A stretch of DNA of 64,000 bases, from the NCBI RefSeq assembly GCF_030272615.1, contig NC_081413.1, positions 718,783,867 to 718,847,866 of the forward strand. Reading direction: 5' to 3'. Within the stretch, counting starts at the first letter, position 1. Each line of letters opens with the position of its first letter. Below are positions 1-10,104 of this stretch, piece after piece. The notes under the pieces were generated by a model that saw nothing but the letters and a program-made list of their open reading frames with translations, was not told where the DNA came from and did no database searches. Source of the DNA: Cryptomeria japonica (lineage: Eukaryota > Streptophyta > Pinopsida > Cupressales > Cupressaceae). The position numbers and the translations under genes were made by a program.

Positions 1-897
1 TGCCCAATGACCCGACTTTTTGCAATGAAAACAAGCAAACCAGAGCGATTCATATTCAATCACTTGGGTCCATTTCCCCAATTTAGATATAATCTCAATA
101 GATTGGTGCATATCCATCATTTGATTAACATTAACATAGATATAGGCAAAAACCAACCTTGATTTAGTAGCAGTCATTGGATTGATCGAGAGAAGTTCTC
201 CAAATGAACTCACTATCCCCTTGAAGACTTCCTCATTCCAGAACTCTAGCGAGAGGCCTGGGAGATGCATCCACACAAGCACCGACACAAAAAAGGACTC
301 ATCAAGTGGAAGGTTTGGAACCCATTTCTGTAAAGCCAAAGTTGACTTGCCGAACATCCATGGTCCTTCACATAGAGCTTTATTCATATCTTCTGAAGAA
401 TTAAAAGAAAAGGAAAAAAAACCCCTAGGCAAAGCCGCCACATCCACTTGACCCTTGAAAACCCATTTCCTCCTTATAAAATTCCTAACAACATCAATGT
501 TAGGCCTAAAACTAGAAAACCTTCCAACTAAGGTCATAGCTAATCCAGAGACAGTTAGATCAACTAGCTTATCGAGAACAAAAATAGCTATAACCCCTGT
601 CGTAGGATCAGATATATTTTTAACTTCCAGTAACCCTAATTTTACCAATGGTTTCACTCCAAAAAGCGAAGACCATTTTTTTTCCTTACCTCTATCATGT
701 GGGTCCCCGATTTTGGAATCTTTGTCTTCCACCATTTTGACTATCTCCTTGTCCCCTTCAATACCCTGAGATGCCTGGAAACTAGCCTGATTACCAGTTC
801 CACCCATAGAAAGATTGCCACCCCCAGGAAATCTGCCATTCCCAGATTTGAAATTTGAAATTCCCACTTGCCGCTCTTCTTGCCGCTCCGCTCCCAT
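1..897 (-). CDS. DUF4283 / zinc-knuckle protein, LINE ORF1-like, 3' part outside window
   Basis: An open frame of 299 codons runs from an ATG at 897 to the window edge without a stop. An in-frame TAG lies 24-27 nt upstream of 897-side sequence, so the start is credible. The N-terminus is rich in Gly, Gln and Glu. The middle has DUF4283 features: a GVIAIFVLDKLVDL-like stretch, FIRRKWVFKG, the ALCEGPWMFGKS turn, then LVWMHLPGLSLEFWNEE. The last residues, CFHCKKSGHW, are the first half of a CCHC knuckle; the final Cys lies beyond base 1. In plants this combination is typical of the nucleic-acid-binding ORF1 of L1-type LINEs and of derived single genes. The junction with copia-1 lies only 15-25 bases upstream, so a 5' leader is nearly absent. 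Whether it is a mobile LINE or a captured gene cannot be told without sequence to the left. Confidence 0.75.
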   Translation of the reverse strand, partial: MGAERQEERQVGISNFKSGNGRFPGGGNLSMGGTGNQASFQASQGIEGDKEIVKMVEDKDSKIGDPHDRGKEKKWSSLFGVKPLVKLGLLEVKNISDPTTGVIAIFVLDKLVDLTVSGLAMTLVGRFSSFRPNIDVVRNFIRRKWVFKGQVDVAALPRGFFSFSFNSSEDMNKALCEGPWMFGKSTLALQKWVPNLPLDESFFVSVLVWMHLPGLSLEFWNEEVFKGIVSSFGELLSINPMTATKSRLVFAYIYVNVNQMMDMHQSIEIISKLGKWTQVIEYESLWFACFHCKKSGHWA

Positions 898-921
898 GCT
901 CTTGTTTTTGTTAAGGAAACT

Positions 922-1463
922 CTATGATAAACCATACTCTATTGTTCCTTTTAAATACCAGAATATCCTCTTTACTGCACATTCATGATTTTCTTTAGGA
1001 TTATTTTGATATCTTGAAACAATAATTACTACATTCATAATATCTGATCTAGTCTGAGTCAAATATAACAAACCACCAATCATAGACTTATACCTTGTCA
1101 GATTTACCGGTGTAGAAGTATCCTTGATATATAATTTCTTACCTATCACCATAGGAGTACTTACCGGTTTGGAATTATCCATACCAAACTTCTTCAACAA
1201 TTCCTTTAGGTACTTAGTTTGACAGATAAAAATGCCTTTGTTAGTTTGAGTAATCTACAAACCTCAGAAAAATCTCATCTCACCAATCATGGACATTTCA
1301 AATTCATTCTTCATATTGTTAGAAAATTCCATTCACAATCTATCTTCTCCTCCAAAAATGATATCATCAACAAATACTTCAATAATCAGAATATCATCAT
1401 CAATGATCTTATAATATAAATTACTATCAGCATTGCCTTTAGTAAAAGAAAGCTTCAAAATAT
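922..1463 (-). pseudogene. copia-1 reverse transcriptase, C-terminal remnant
   Basis: Reading minus, the conserved RT tail is visible: an FVDDIIFGG motif (the YVDD active site with Phe for Tyr, near 1361-1378), then STPMVIGKKL, the GGLLYLTQTRSDI block and a YLKGTIEYGL end. Stops interrupt the frame in the first half; the last 92 codons are open from 1200 to 922. The N-terminal two thirds of RT is missing, because the integrase frame ends at 1466 and the sequence resumes inside RT. The frame ends where DUF4283-type sequence starts. Confidence 0.8.
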
Positions 1464-1465
1464 AT

Positions 1466-2491
1466 TTATCCAACCTTGAATACCAATATCATTTCCACTG
1501 TCGGTTCCCTTTCATATGATATATATTGATTTCGGTACTGCTCATCCACTTTCACATTAGCACTCTCCACAATTTTCTGCAATATTTTGTTATAACATCT
1601 ATATGCTTTGCTTTGAATTGAATAACCAAAAAATATTCCTTCATCACATCTAGGATCAAAATTTCCAATAGAATCATCTCTTTTGATATAGCATTTTCTT
1701 CCAAAAATTCTGAAATATTTAATAGTAGGTGTATGTCCAAACCATAATTCATAAGGGGTCTTACCAGTTTCACCTTTGATGTGAACTCTGTTGAATGTGT
1801 AGACTGTTGTGCTCACTGCTTCTCTCCAGTAGATATGAGGCAATTTGGCTTCCATCATCATAGATCTTGTTGCATCCAAAATGGTTCTGTTCTTTCTTTC
1901 CACTATTCCATTTTGTTGAGGAGTTCTAGGTGTAGATAACTGTCTCCTAATGCCATTTGTCTCACAGTAACTATTAAATTCATGAGAAGTGAACTCACCG
2001 CCATGATCTGATCTTAGACATTTGATTTTCAATCCAATTTCTATTTCAAAATCTTCTTTAAAGATCTTGAATTTCTCAAAGGCTTCAGACTTCTCCCTAA
2101 GAAAAGTTACCCACATCATCCTAGAATAGTAATCAATAATCAACATGAAATACCTATCACCTTGAAAGCTTCCAGTCTTTGTTGGACCAGATAAGCCAGT
2201 GTGAATCAAATCAAGTACATCATTAGATTTATCATGTATACTCTTAAAATAACTTCTAACTTGTTTTGACAATTGACATTCCTTACATACCGGATTATGA
2301 GGCTTCATAATCCTAGGTATAACTCTAACTACCTTAGTTGAACTGATCTTAACAATACAATCAAAATTAACATGAGACAACCTCTTATGCCATAACCAAC
2401 TCTCATCAATATGAGCAATCAAACATGTCTTATTACCAGTGTTCAAGTGAAAGATATTACCTCCAGTCTGAATATCGGTTGCAATCTCCAA
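1466..2491 (-). pseudogene. copia-1 integrase (GAG-pre-integrase plus catalytic core)
   Basis: A 341-codon open stretch. Near the N-terminus WHKRLSHVNF and CKECQLSKQ give the HHCC zinc-binding part. The catalytic triad is readable: Asp in DLIHTGLSGP, Asp in LRSDHGGEF and Glu in PQQNGIVERKNRTI. The tail FGRKCYIKRDD and EGIFFGYSIQSKAYRCYN is the usual copia integrase C-terminal region. It would insert the cDNA into chromatin. It is best read as part of a broken polyprotein: upstream it joins the protease through a stop at 2531, and downstream it runs into the deletion before RT. The annotated Met is only the first Met in the open stretch. Confidence 0.88.
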
Positions 2492-2530
2492 ACCAATCTT
2501 GTTAATGATTTTACATTTTCTATCTTTAAA

Positions 2531-3111
2531 CTAAAGTTGGAAACCCTTATCAACCAATTGACCAATACTCAAAAGATTATGCTTTAAACCTTCTACATAA
2601 TAGACATTATTAGTGTTATGCTTGCCATACAAAGAAATAATACCTCTACCTCTGATCATACATGCTTTGTCATCTCCAAATCTGACTTGACCGCCATTGT
2701 AATCTTGTAGTGATAGAAAATTTCTTTTATCTCCAGTCATATGGTGTGAGCATCCACTATCAATTACCCATTCATCCTTATCTTCAACTTTTGCTGCCAA
2801 GGCCTTTTCTTCATTTTTGATAGTCGGTTCTGGGTCATCTTCCTTTAAAGCATAGAACACCCATTCCTTTCCATTGCCAGATCCACTAGCAGAGTCTTCT
2901 ACTGGTTCATCTCCAGAGTCATCACCTACTCCTTCCTCATCCGCTATGTAGCATTGTTTATATTTCTTGAATCTATAACTGTTCTAGTTAGGCTTAAATG
3001 ATTTCTTAACTCTTTCCTCAAATCTTGCATTCCTTTCAAGACATCTAGATGCAAAATGGCCAATCTTATTATATGCAAAACATTTAAAAGGTGCTTCTCC
3101 TTCATACTTAC
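2531..3111 (-). pseudogene. copia-1 nucleocapsid knuckle and protease
   Basis: The protease has an intact aspartic motif, EWVIDSGCSHHMTGD, followed by the usual LSLQDYNGG and a GLKHNLLSIGQL end. Upstream, at about 3041-3082, is a zinc knuckle whose second Cys is changed to Tyr (CFAY at 3071-3082, then KIGHFASRC). An acidic linker joins the two. The region is in a different frame from the end of gag at 3115, so a frameshift separates them. The stop at 2531 then separates it from integrase. Confidence 0.8.
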
Positions 3112-3114
3112 TTC

Positions 3115-3930
3115 CTATCGGACCTTAGGTACTCTTCTAGCAAATAAGGCTTCAAGTTGCTCAAATTCTTCATCTTCTTTCCTCATGTCTTCCAATTCTT
3201 TTGCATATAGAAATTTCCAATCACTTTTGTTGGTTGATGATGATGATGATGATGATGCATGAAAACCAGATCCAGACTTTACAACTCTAGACGATCCAAT
3301 TTCTTCAAGCTCAAAAGCAGATAATTTCCCAATCAGAATGTCTTTGTTAACTAAAGAGTTTGTCATTGTTCTCAACTCATTAATTGTAGTTGTCTTCATC
3401 TTGTAAGCTAGTGGAAGGGCTCTCAAGACTTTGGAAACTATTTCATCTTCACTCAAGGATCCTCCACAACATTGAATTCCCATAACAATCTCATTTACTC
3501 TTTCCATAAAGATAGCAATTCTTTCATTATCTTCCATCTTCAAGTTCTCATATCTTACTCGGTAACCATCAATTTTAGCACTTTTAATAGTAGGGTCACC
3601 TTCATTCAGAGTTTCCAATTTGTCCCACATAACCTTTGCTAATGATTTATCAGTTAATCCCATAATCTACTGATTAGTAAGTGCACAAAAGAGGGGTTCT
3701 CTAGCTCTGCAATCATTTTCAATATTCTTATCCAAGTCTGCAGGAGCAGGATTACCAGATGTTGGATCATAAGGTGTATATCCTTTCTCAGTGATCTCCC
3801 AAATATCCTTGCCAAGACATCTAAGATGAGTCTCCATCTTGATCTTCCATATTCCATAGTTTGTTCCTTCAAGCTTAGGGATTTCTCTTTTGAAAGTAGT
3901 TGCCGGTGGATTAGAAGTGTTAGCTACCAT
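3115..3930 (-). pseudogene. gag: copia-1 gag (UBN2-type), one internal stop
   Basis: The frame starts MVANTSNPPAT close to the primer site. It shows the copia gag pattern: FKREIPKLEGTNYGIWKIKM, then KVMWDKLETLNEGD, and the RVNEIVMGIQCCGGSLSEDEIVSKVLRALP block of UBN2-type gag. A single in-frame TAG at 3667-3669 splits it (LTNQ stop IMGLTDK), with both halves in the same frame. A Ser-rich tract lies near 3240-3262. The frame ends at 3115 before the zinc knuckle. The product would be the capsid protein of the copia particle. Confidence 0.85.
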
Positions 3931-3939
3931 AGGACCAAA

Positions 3940-3951
3940 GCTCTGATACCA
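3940..3951 (-). promoter_or_regulatory. copia-1 primer binding site
   Basis: On the minus strand TGGTATCAGAGC, complementary to the 3' end of plant initiator tRNA-Met, lies two bases from the LTR end. It fixes the element's orientation and its LTR boundary. Confidence 0.85.
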
Positions 3952-3953
3952 AT

Positions 3954-5207
3954 TGTTAGGATAACCAGTGAAAAAATGAGAGGGGGGGGTGAATCAGTTG
4001 TTGACATATTATAACATTTAATCCACTCAATAACCCTTAACCAAATTAAGTACCGGTAAAGCAGAAATAGACACCGGTAAACACTGCAACTTAACAAATA
4101 AACAGATAATCAATGCAAAGCAACCATACCACATAAAACCATGATTTGTACGTGGAAAACCCGGAAAAGGAAAAACCACGGTGGGAAGCCTACCCATAGT
4201 CAGATGATACTTCTGCAGAAAGTATGTGTTACAATGAGGGGCATGCACATGCAGGAAGGCACACTACCTAGAGTGTACTACTCATTATAAAAAGAGTCTC
4301 ACTGACTACATAGAGGCTACAACCTTCTCAAGATAAATGGATAACAATCCAATAGAGTGAACTTCCAGAGATAGCATCTACCACGCCTAATTATAGTCTC
4401 GGTTAAGCTCAATACCAGAGGATTAAATCCTCTTCCTTAATCCCAATTCGATCACCAATGATAGACCAAATCCTCTACATAAATGATATTACAATATTCG
4501 TACATTACAATCCTTGACCATGACCTTTCCAATAACCGTGATACTTTACAAAGAGTTTCTACCTCTTATTTATACAAACCCTAAGGCCTAAACCAATTAG
4601 GTCAGCCACCTAAAAGATATTACAATAAGATCAATACATAAATGCATTTTCAATGATATGTCATGTCGGCTCAAGACCAAAAAAATAATAACCAATCCAT
4701 AAAACATCTTGGTAACGTGTAGAGAACACATTATCATGATAGCAGTCCATAACTTAGATAGGTACCAGACCAATTATGGGTCCACCACACCAAAGCAATG
4801 TCTTCAAGCAGTTGAAGAATGATCAAAGAACTTCTTCAACATCCTCAAATCCATCTAGAAGTTGCACCAACACCACTTATGCATCCTGTCAAGATTCCTC
4901 AGTGAAAGCTTTGTCGATAAAGCCATAAATCAGTGCCAGTAAGGGTTTACTAGAGTGTATGATAGCATCTGATTACCAAGTCCATACCATCTGACCAAGG
5001 CATGCTCATGAAACACGTAACACATGAAATCAAACATATTCCATAGATCCAAATATGTCAGAAGTGTCCAACAGATAGTTTCTTATGTCGGTATCACTAG
5101 ATCTTCTACCGGTAACCAAAACCTGTCTGTCGGTAACCAAAACCTGTCTGTCGGTAACCAACCATAACAACTAGTGTTGAAATCAATGACAAAACATCAA
5201 TGCAACA
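3954..5207 (-). repeat. copia-1 5' LTR
   Basis: About 1.25 kb, reading TGTTGCATTGATG at its minus-strand start and CCTAACA at its end, next to the primer site. A TATAAATA box on the minus strand (4567-4574) is a plausible promoter. The outer end could be 5209 rather than 5207. No partner LTR is in the window, so age cannot be estimated. Confidence 0.75.
5110..5160. repeat. 21-bp tandem repeat in copia-1 LTR
   Basis: Two perfect copies of CGGTAACCAAAACCTGTCTGT (5110-5130 and 5131-5151) followed by a partial third. They lie at the outer, U3 side of the LTR, where repeated enhancer-like motifs are common. Confidence 0.85.
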
Positions 5208-5236
5208 CATAATCAATTCATCCATAATGCCAATAG

Positions 5237-5531
5237 ATAATTCCACCTTCGGTGGGTGATCCACCTCATGTGGAATTTTTTTTTGTTTCTCCTACCTACC
5301 ACACCTATTTCCTACCTACCCTTGTTTCTTATTGAGCCACATGTCATGTTTGTGTGGTCACATATCTATATAGTCTTGCCTATATAAGCAGGCTCATCTA
5401 CATTGTATGTAACAACTATTGAACATTTTGATCATTCATCTATTGATGAGAATACAGTTTATTCTTGTCCTATATTTTGTCTTTCTATTTTATACTTTTC
5501 ATTGAGCTCTTGATCTTGGCAAAATCTCACA
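5237..5531 (+). repeat. copia-2 5' LTR, 5'-truncated
   Basis: This matches the last about 293 bp of the 3' LTR, from the AATTCCACC block to the ATCTCACA end. A TATATAAG box is at 5381-5388. An inverted repeat, AATTCCAC with GTGGAATT, spans about 5239-5276. The missing first part and the adjacent copia-1 LTR suggest that copia-1 landed in or deleted this LTR. About 30 bp at 5208-5236 are unassigned. Confidence 0.8.
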
Positions 5532-5544
5532 TGGTATCAGAGCC
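5532..5544 (+). promoter_or_regulatory. copia-2 primer binding site
   Basis: TGGTATCAGAGCC directly abuts the LTR, complementary to initiator tRNA-Met. Confidence 0.9.
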
Positions 5545-7146
5545 ATTAAACCGTCACTAATTCGTCTTTGGAGAGATTTTTAATGGCGTCAAGAGGTAGA
5601 TCTGAGGAGAAGCATCTTCTAGAGGCATCCTAGACCAAATCCGACCTCACCATCACGCCCGGGTGACCGTTTCCATGAATTTTGACTATAAATTCACCTA
5701 TATTGGGTGAAAGTCAAATTTGGAGCTTGGAGGAAAAATTTAGCCAATTTGGCTATACGGTAGGGATTTTCCAAAAAAAAATTTATTTTCTGCAAAATAT
5801 TCTATTTCAATATTATTATTCACAGTTTTTATTTATAAAAATTTTAATTAGGGCATTGAAAAAGGTTTTTTAAAATCAATTTTTATTATAAATCAGGGGG
5901 GGTCTGCAGACCACCCCGCCCCACTGTACCCTACGTTTAAATTTTTTGCAAGGATCATACAGTTTAGCGTGCCTTGCCACTTGGTTATCCTAGCAACCTC
6001 AGGCTCTATGTGATCACCACTCCGACAACCTCATGCATCTTCCCATCAGTTGCCTGCAGTCTCTCCAGTCACCGTCGTCTCCCGCCAACCTTCCCCGACA
6101 ACCTCCCTCGGCTCTAGCAGTTGTGTCTTGGTCAGCAACCTTCCATCGCCGACAACTTCTCCCACCATTGGTTGCAACCTTGTCGAGCCCCTCCTCCACA
6201 TAGCTTCTCTACAACCGCCACATCGTCACTTCCCGTCCACGCGGTGTGACACGAATGCAGTCCACCACCTCAGTGACTATTCATCCCCCACGTCAATGAC
6301 ACATACCAGCCATACATCACACGCTATCTACCACATCACTCGGACATGTCACATGTCATACTTGCAGCTCATCATCCGTACGACACGTGTCATTTTCTGA
6401 TTGTGCCACATCAGTAGTCTGTACTGTACGGATGCCACATAGGCAGGGAGGCAAATTTTTGTCTATGGCCATACACATGTCAAATTTAACCCCACACTTT
6501 TTTGACATCATCAGTTTTCAAAAATTTGGCAGGCCCCTCCCATTGAGCTTTTTGATTTTGCGGTTCAACTTCAAATGGCCAAATCTTGCTCATTTTTGCT
6601 CCTTTTTTGGTGCAATTTTTTTTAAAATGGGATAATTTTTCATGTACTTTCTTGTGGTGGCATTATTTTCTGATTTTGATGGACATATTTTTCAAAAATC
6701 TCAGTTTTTGGTGACTATGCCTGTCCAATCCCCATTTCTGCAACTTATGGGACTCTGTTTGGGCTCATACGAACTCCTTTTCAAGTGTCACTTTTTTTTG
6801 AAAGTGCATAAGTTTTTGTCTACTTTCATAATATGCTATCAATTTGCAGTGATTTTGAGTAGAAATTGTACCTTCAAAATATGGTCTTTTTTTGACCAAT
6901 TTGGCACTTGTATTGCATAAATCTATCTTTCTGGTCTTTTGCATTGTAGTTCTTAGCCTATTAGGGAAGTTGTTAAAAAAATTCAGAAGTCTACCTTGCC
7001 ATTGTTTGCAAGTGACCTATTGTACACGCACTACATATAAAGTGCCAAAATCATCATTTTTTTTGTTGGGGGGGTACTTTGATTGAGTGAATTTGAGGGG
7101 TGTCTCTTGTGATTTTGTGCTCTTGTGTTTCTTCATTTTTAATGCT
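5545..7146 (+). other. copia-2 long untranslated leader
   Basis: About 1.6 kb lies between the primer site and the gag start. It contains a C-rich part (about 6020-6400) open for 116 codons in one frame (6050-6400), then T-rich sequence up to a G tract at 7071-7077. None of the short frames resembles a known protein and I do not call genes here. Such long leaders are known in non-autonomous retroelements. Confidence 0.6.
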
Positions 7147-8235
7147 ATGGGTTCTCCTAAGTTTCCTCTCTTAACTCCTCATAATTATGCTACTTGGAAA
7201 ATTGATGCATGGAGTAAACTTATGGAAAAAGGACTAAATCATTACATTGATGGAACTATTGTTGCTCCCGCTCATCCTAAGACTGATCCTATTGCTCACT
7301 TGGATTGGCTCACTAAAAATATCATGGCAATTGGTACCTTAAGAAATTATGTGTCAAATGATCTCATCTTTCATATTGAGAAATGTACCTTAATCAAGGA
7401 TGCTTGGCAAAAGTTTCAAGACAATTTGTATGGTCAAATTGATGAGATTAGGGGATATCAGATTGATACTAATTTCACCATGTTAGATCCCAAGAAATTT
7501 GATACTATACAAGACTATGTCACCAAAGAAAAAGAGTTGATGACACAACTCAAGGATTGCGGCATTGATAAGAAGGATACTCAATTGATCTTCAATTTGA
7601 TGGGCAAACTTCCACAAGAATATACAACATTTGTTTCTAGTTTCCAAACCCATACGATGACAATGGGTTCAAGCTACACAATGCCTACATTTGATGCATT
7701 CAATGAAATATTGATGCTGGAACAAACTAAGTTGATAAGCATGGGCATTCTTAGGACTTCTAAGTCTCAAACATATGTGGCAACTCAAGGGAACAAAGGA
7801 AATCAAGGAAAGGACAACTCAAACAAGAAGAAATGGCAATCAAAGCCTAAGGACAAAGCACCACCTTCTCCACAACAAGGAGATTCATCCTCTTCCAAGA
7901 GGGACAATTCACCAAAGAGGGAGAGACCTACTTGTGCCTATTATAAAAAGGTTGGTCATGAGGAGAGTCGTTGCCATTTTAAGAAGATTGATGAGCTCAC
8001 ACATATCCTCAAAAAGCACAACATTGATTTGCCTAATTCCTACAAAAAGGAGGATTCATCACCTTCCACTTCCTCACATTCAAAGGGGAAAGGGAAAGCA
8101 TTCATGGCCTCAAAAAGTGGGAAGACTCGCTCTTTTTGGAAAAGAAAAGGACAAGCTCTTTGTGCTACTACAATTCATGATTCAGGGAGATGGCTTCTAG
8201 ATTCAGATGCTTCTCATCATATGGCATCTTTATAG
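7147..8235 (+). CDS. gag: copia-2 gag with defective zinc knuckle and start of protease
   Basis: I prefer the Met at 7147 (MGSPKFPLLTPHNYATWKID), which matches the usual start of copia gag; an in-frame Met at 7087 adds an unrelated hydrophobic leader. The capsid part shows YATWKIDAWSKLMEKGL, QLKDCGIDKKD and LIFNLMGKLPQEY. A basic Lys/Ser/Pro linker follows, then a knuckle in which the second Cys is Tyr (CAYYKKVGHEESRC; Tyr codon 7942-7944). Next comes the protease start WLLDSDASHHM, where the usual DSGA is DSDA (8199-8210). A TAG at 8233-8235 ends the frame six codons later. The open length argues for fairly recent activity or constraint, while the knuckle and protease changes argue for defective products. 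Confidence 0.85.
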   Translation: MGSPKFPLLTPHNYATWKIDAWSKLMEKGLNHYIDGTIVAPAHPKTDPIAHLDWLTKNIMAIGTLRNYVSNDLIFHIEKCTLIKDAWQKFQDNLYGQIDEIRGYQIDTNFTMLDPKKFDTIQDYVTKEKELMTQLKDCGIDKKDTQLIFNLMGKLPQEYTTFVSSFQTHTMTMGSSYTMPTFDAFNEILMLEQTKLISMGILRTSKSQTYVATQGNKGNQGKDNSNKKKWQSKPKDKAPPSPQQGDSSSSKRDNSPKRERPTCAYYKKVGHEESRCHFKKIDELTHILKKHNIDLPNSYKKEDSSPSTSSHSKGKGKAFMASKSGKTRSFWKRKGQALCATTIHDSGRWLLDSDASHHMASL

Positions 8236-9411
8236 TCTATGTTTTCTAGATTTGATCCTTGCACCATGCCACATATTTTGATGGGTAATCATACATACAT
8301 GAATGTGATTGGGAAAGGAACTATTGCCATTGGGGATAACTCCTTCAATGATGTGTTGTGTGTACCCCACTTGACAAATAGTCTCCTTTCCATCTATCAA
8401 ATCACACATGGGGCAACTAAGAGAATTGTGGAGTTCACACCTGAGTTAGTTTTCATTAGAGACTTGGAGACTAGAGATATCATTGTGACTAGGGTTGTTG
8501 ATCATGCATCTCGGTTATACTCCTTTTTAGATTTTGTTGATGAGGATGATTTTACATATGATGATTCTTCACATGATGATTCTACATATGATGATTTAGA
8601 TTTTGAGAACTTTGGGTACTTGAACTTGGGGATTCTCACATGTGACCCCGTTCTTGAGCCTTTCATTTCATCTCCTCCTATTGATATCACATCACCTATT
8701 GTACCTGATGATGCGGATAGTGCGACAATTTTGCCTTCTTGTGATTCAGTGCAACATGATATTTCATGTCTTCCTGCTTTAGTTCATTGGGATGACTACT
8801 TGACAGACATTGCAGATTTGGGAGACATCATTGATGATATTCATCTTCTCTTTGATGAAGATGATTCTTCTTCGAGTGTTGCGAAGGAACACTCTGACCC
8901 TCTCGTCCATTTTCTACATGATCATTCTTTCGAGGTTTACATGATTGTGGATTCTTATGTACAACAGTTGGAGGAGGTCTCTTTATCCTTAGAGGAGATA
9001 TGTGAGTCTTTGGGACTTGTTCTACATTCATCTCCACTAGATCTTGGAGTGCCTTTTTCAGTAGTGTGGAGGAGTTCACCACCTTTGGAGGGGGTATCTT
9101 TCATCATCAACATGGGGACACTTGAGCAGTTTTTTGAGACTTCATTCATCATGAGTTTTTTTCCTACATCTTCCCTTCATGATTGGGGAGACTTCATGGA
9201 TACACCTTTAGTTTTGTTTCTTCCTAAGGGGAGGAACGTTGTTCGATATTCATGGAGCAGTTTCTTCATTCATTCTCAAGCTTCCACCATTGGTGTAGAT
9301 TCTACATTGAGGGGGGGCTACCTAGCTTCTCTTCTTCTCTCATATGGGGGGACTTTTTCCTCACATGGGGTTTTTTCCTTCACACACTTCTATGAGAGTT
9401 CTCTTGTATAA
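8236..9411 (+). CDS. copia-2 protease remainder and long acidic open frame of unknown function
   Basis: The frame continues in phase after the TAG at 8233-8235. The first about 90 codons are the rest of the copia protease region (MGNHTYMNVIGKGTIAIG, LCVPHLTNSLLSIYQ). Then homology is lost and the frame stays open for about 290 further codons. This part is rich in Asp, Ser and Leu, with a DDSSHDDSTYDDLDFENF-like acidic run from about 8535. I recognise no domain, and integrase, RT and RNase H are absent. The ORF ends at 9411, about 200 bp before the 3' LTR. It may be a novel C-terminal cargo or an incidental open frame. Confidence 0.6.
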   Translation, partial: SMFSRFDPCTMPHILMGNHTYMNVIGKGTIAIGDNSFNDVLCVPHLTNSLLSIYQITHGATKRIVEFTPELVFIRDLETRDIIVTRVVDHASRLYSFLDFVDEDDFTYDDSSHDDSTYDDLDFENFGYLNLGILTCDPVLEPFISSPPIDITSPIVPDDADSATILPSCDSVQHDISCLPALVHWDDYLTDIADLGDIIDDIHLLFDEDDSSSSVAKEHSDPLVHFLHDHSFEVYMIVDSYVQQLEEVSLSLEEICESLGLVLHSSPLDLGVPFSVVWRSSPPLEGVSFIINMGTLEQFFETSFIMSFFPTSSLHDWGDFMDTPLVLFLPKGRNVVRYSWSSFFIHSQASTIGVDSTLRGGYLASLLLSYGGTFSSHGVFSFTHFYESSLV

Positions 9412-9617
9412 TTTCCATCTCTCTTTTGGGGATGGTTTTTTTCCCACTGGGTTTTTCTCTCTTTCCCTGCTTTGTGAGAGATTTCATTGCATTTGTTTGC
9501 ATGCATTTGCATTTGTACATGGGTACCTAACATGGCCTCATAGCCGGGACCCATCTTGCATTGCTTAGTTGCATTCTAGACTTAATTGCATTCCCCTAAG
9601 TTGCACTTAAGGGGTGG
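9412..9617 (+). other. copia-2 3' untranslated part with purine tract
   Basis: Mostly T-rich, ending in CACTTAAGGGGTGG immediately before the TGTTGGTG start of the 3' LTR. AAGGGGTGG is the likely polypurine primer for plus-strand synthesis. Confidence 0.7.
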
Positions 9618-10104
9618 TGTTGGTGTAATTAAATATTCATGATAGATATTATTACACCTTACTTAAGTTTACTTAGGTACATGCATTTCATAGTAGTTTG
9701 GGTATGAGACACTTGGGTGTTTGTGCCACATTGGGATAGTGTGTGTAGGAGAATTCCACCTTTTATGGTGTGATCTTTTTCTACTTTATCATATCCACTT
9801 ATTGTGGAGTGATAATTCCACCTTTAGTGGGTGACCCACCTCATGTGGAATATTTTATTGTTTCTCCTACCTACCACACCTATTTCCTACCTACCCTTTT
9901 TTTATTGAGCCACATGTCATGTTTGTGTGCTCACATATCCATATAGCCTTGCCTATATAAGCAGGCTCATCTACATTGTATAAAACACCTATTGAACATT
10001 TTGATCATTCATCTATTGATGAGAATACAATTTACTCTTGTCCTATATTTTGTCTCTCTACTTTGTACTTTTTATTTAGCTCTTGATCTTGGCAAAATCT
10101 CACA
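9618..10104 (+). repeat. copia-2 3' LTR
   Basis: 487 bp, TGTTGGTGTAATT to ATCTCACA. It carries the TATATAAG box at 9954-9961 and the AATTCCAC/GTGGAATT inverted block near 9814-9850 that is also in the 5' LTR. Its first about 190 bp have no counterpart in the 5' copy. Confidence 0.85.

Larger units (their letters stand above)
910..5207 (-). mobile_element. copia-1: truncated Ty1/copia retrotransposon
   Basis: On the minus strand the order is LTR, primer site, gag, protease, integrase, RT fragment, which is the Ty1/copia order. The 5' LTR is at 3954-5207. The downstream end is cut at about 910 where DUF4283-type sequence begins, so no 3' LTR is present. The body carries stop codons, a frame change after gag, and a deletion between integrase and RT, so it is inactive. 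Exact end coordinates at about 910 are inferred from where RT homology stops. Confidence 0.85.
5237..10104 (+). mobile_element. copia-2: non-autonomous copia element with gag-protease only
   Basis: A plus-strand element with a 3' LTR (9618-10104), a shortened 5' LTR, an iMet primer site at 5532 and a purine stretch before the 3' LTR. The only recognisable coding is copia gag plus the start of protease. No integrase, RT or RNase H is present; in their place is a long open acidic frame. The first about 190 bp of the 5' LTR are missing, next to the outer end of copia-1. It would need enzymes from a related autonomous element. Confidence 0.8.

Noticed and set aside
3056-3262. Plus-strand ORF ending in an Asp run
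   Set aside because: Shadow of copia-1 gag on the other strand; the Asp run is the antisense of the Ser/His-coding repeat.
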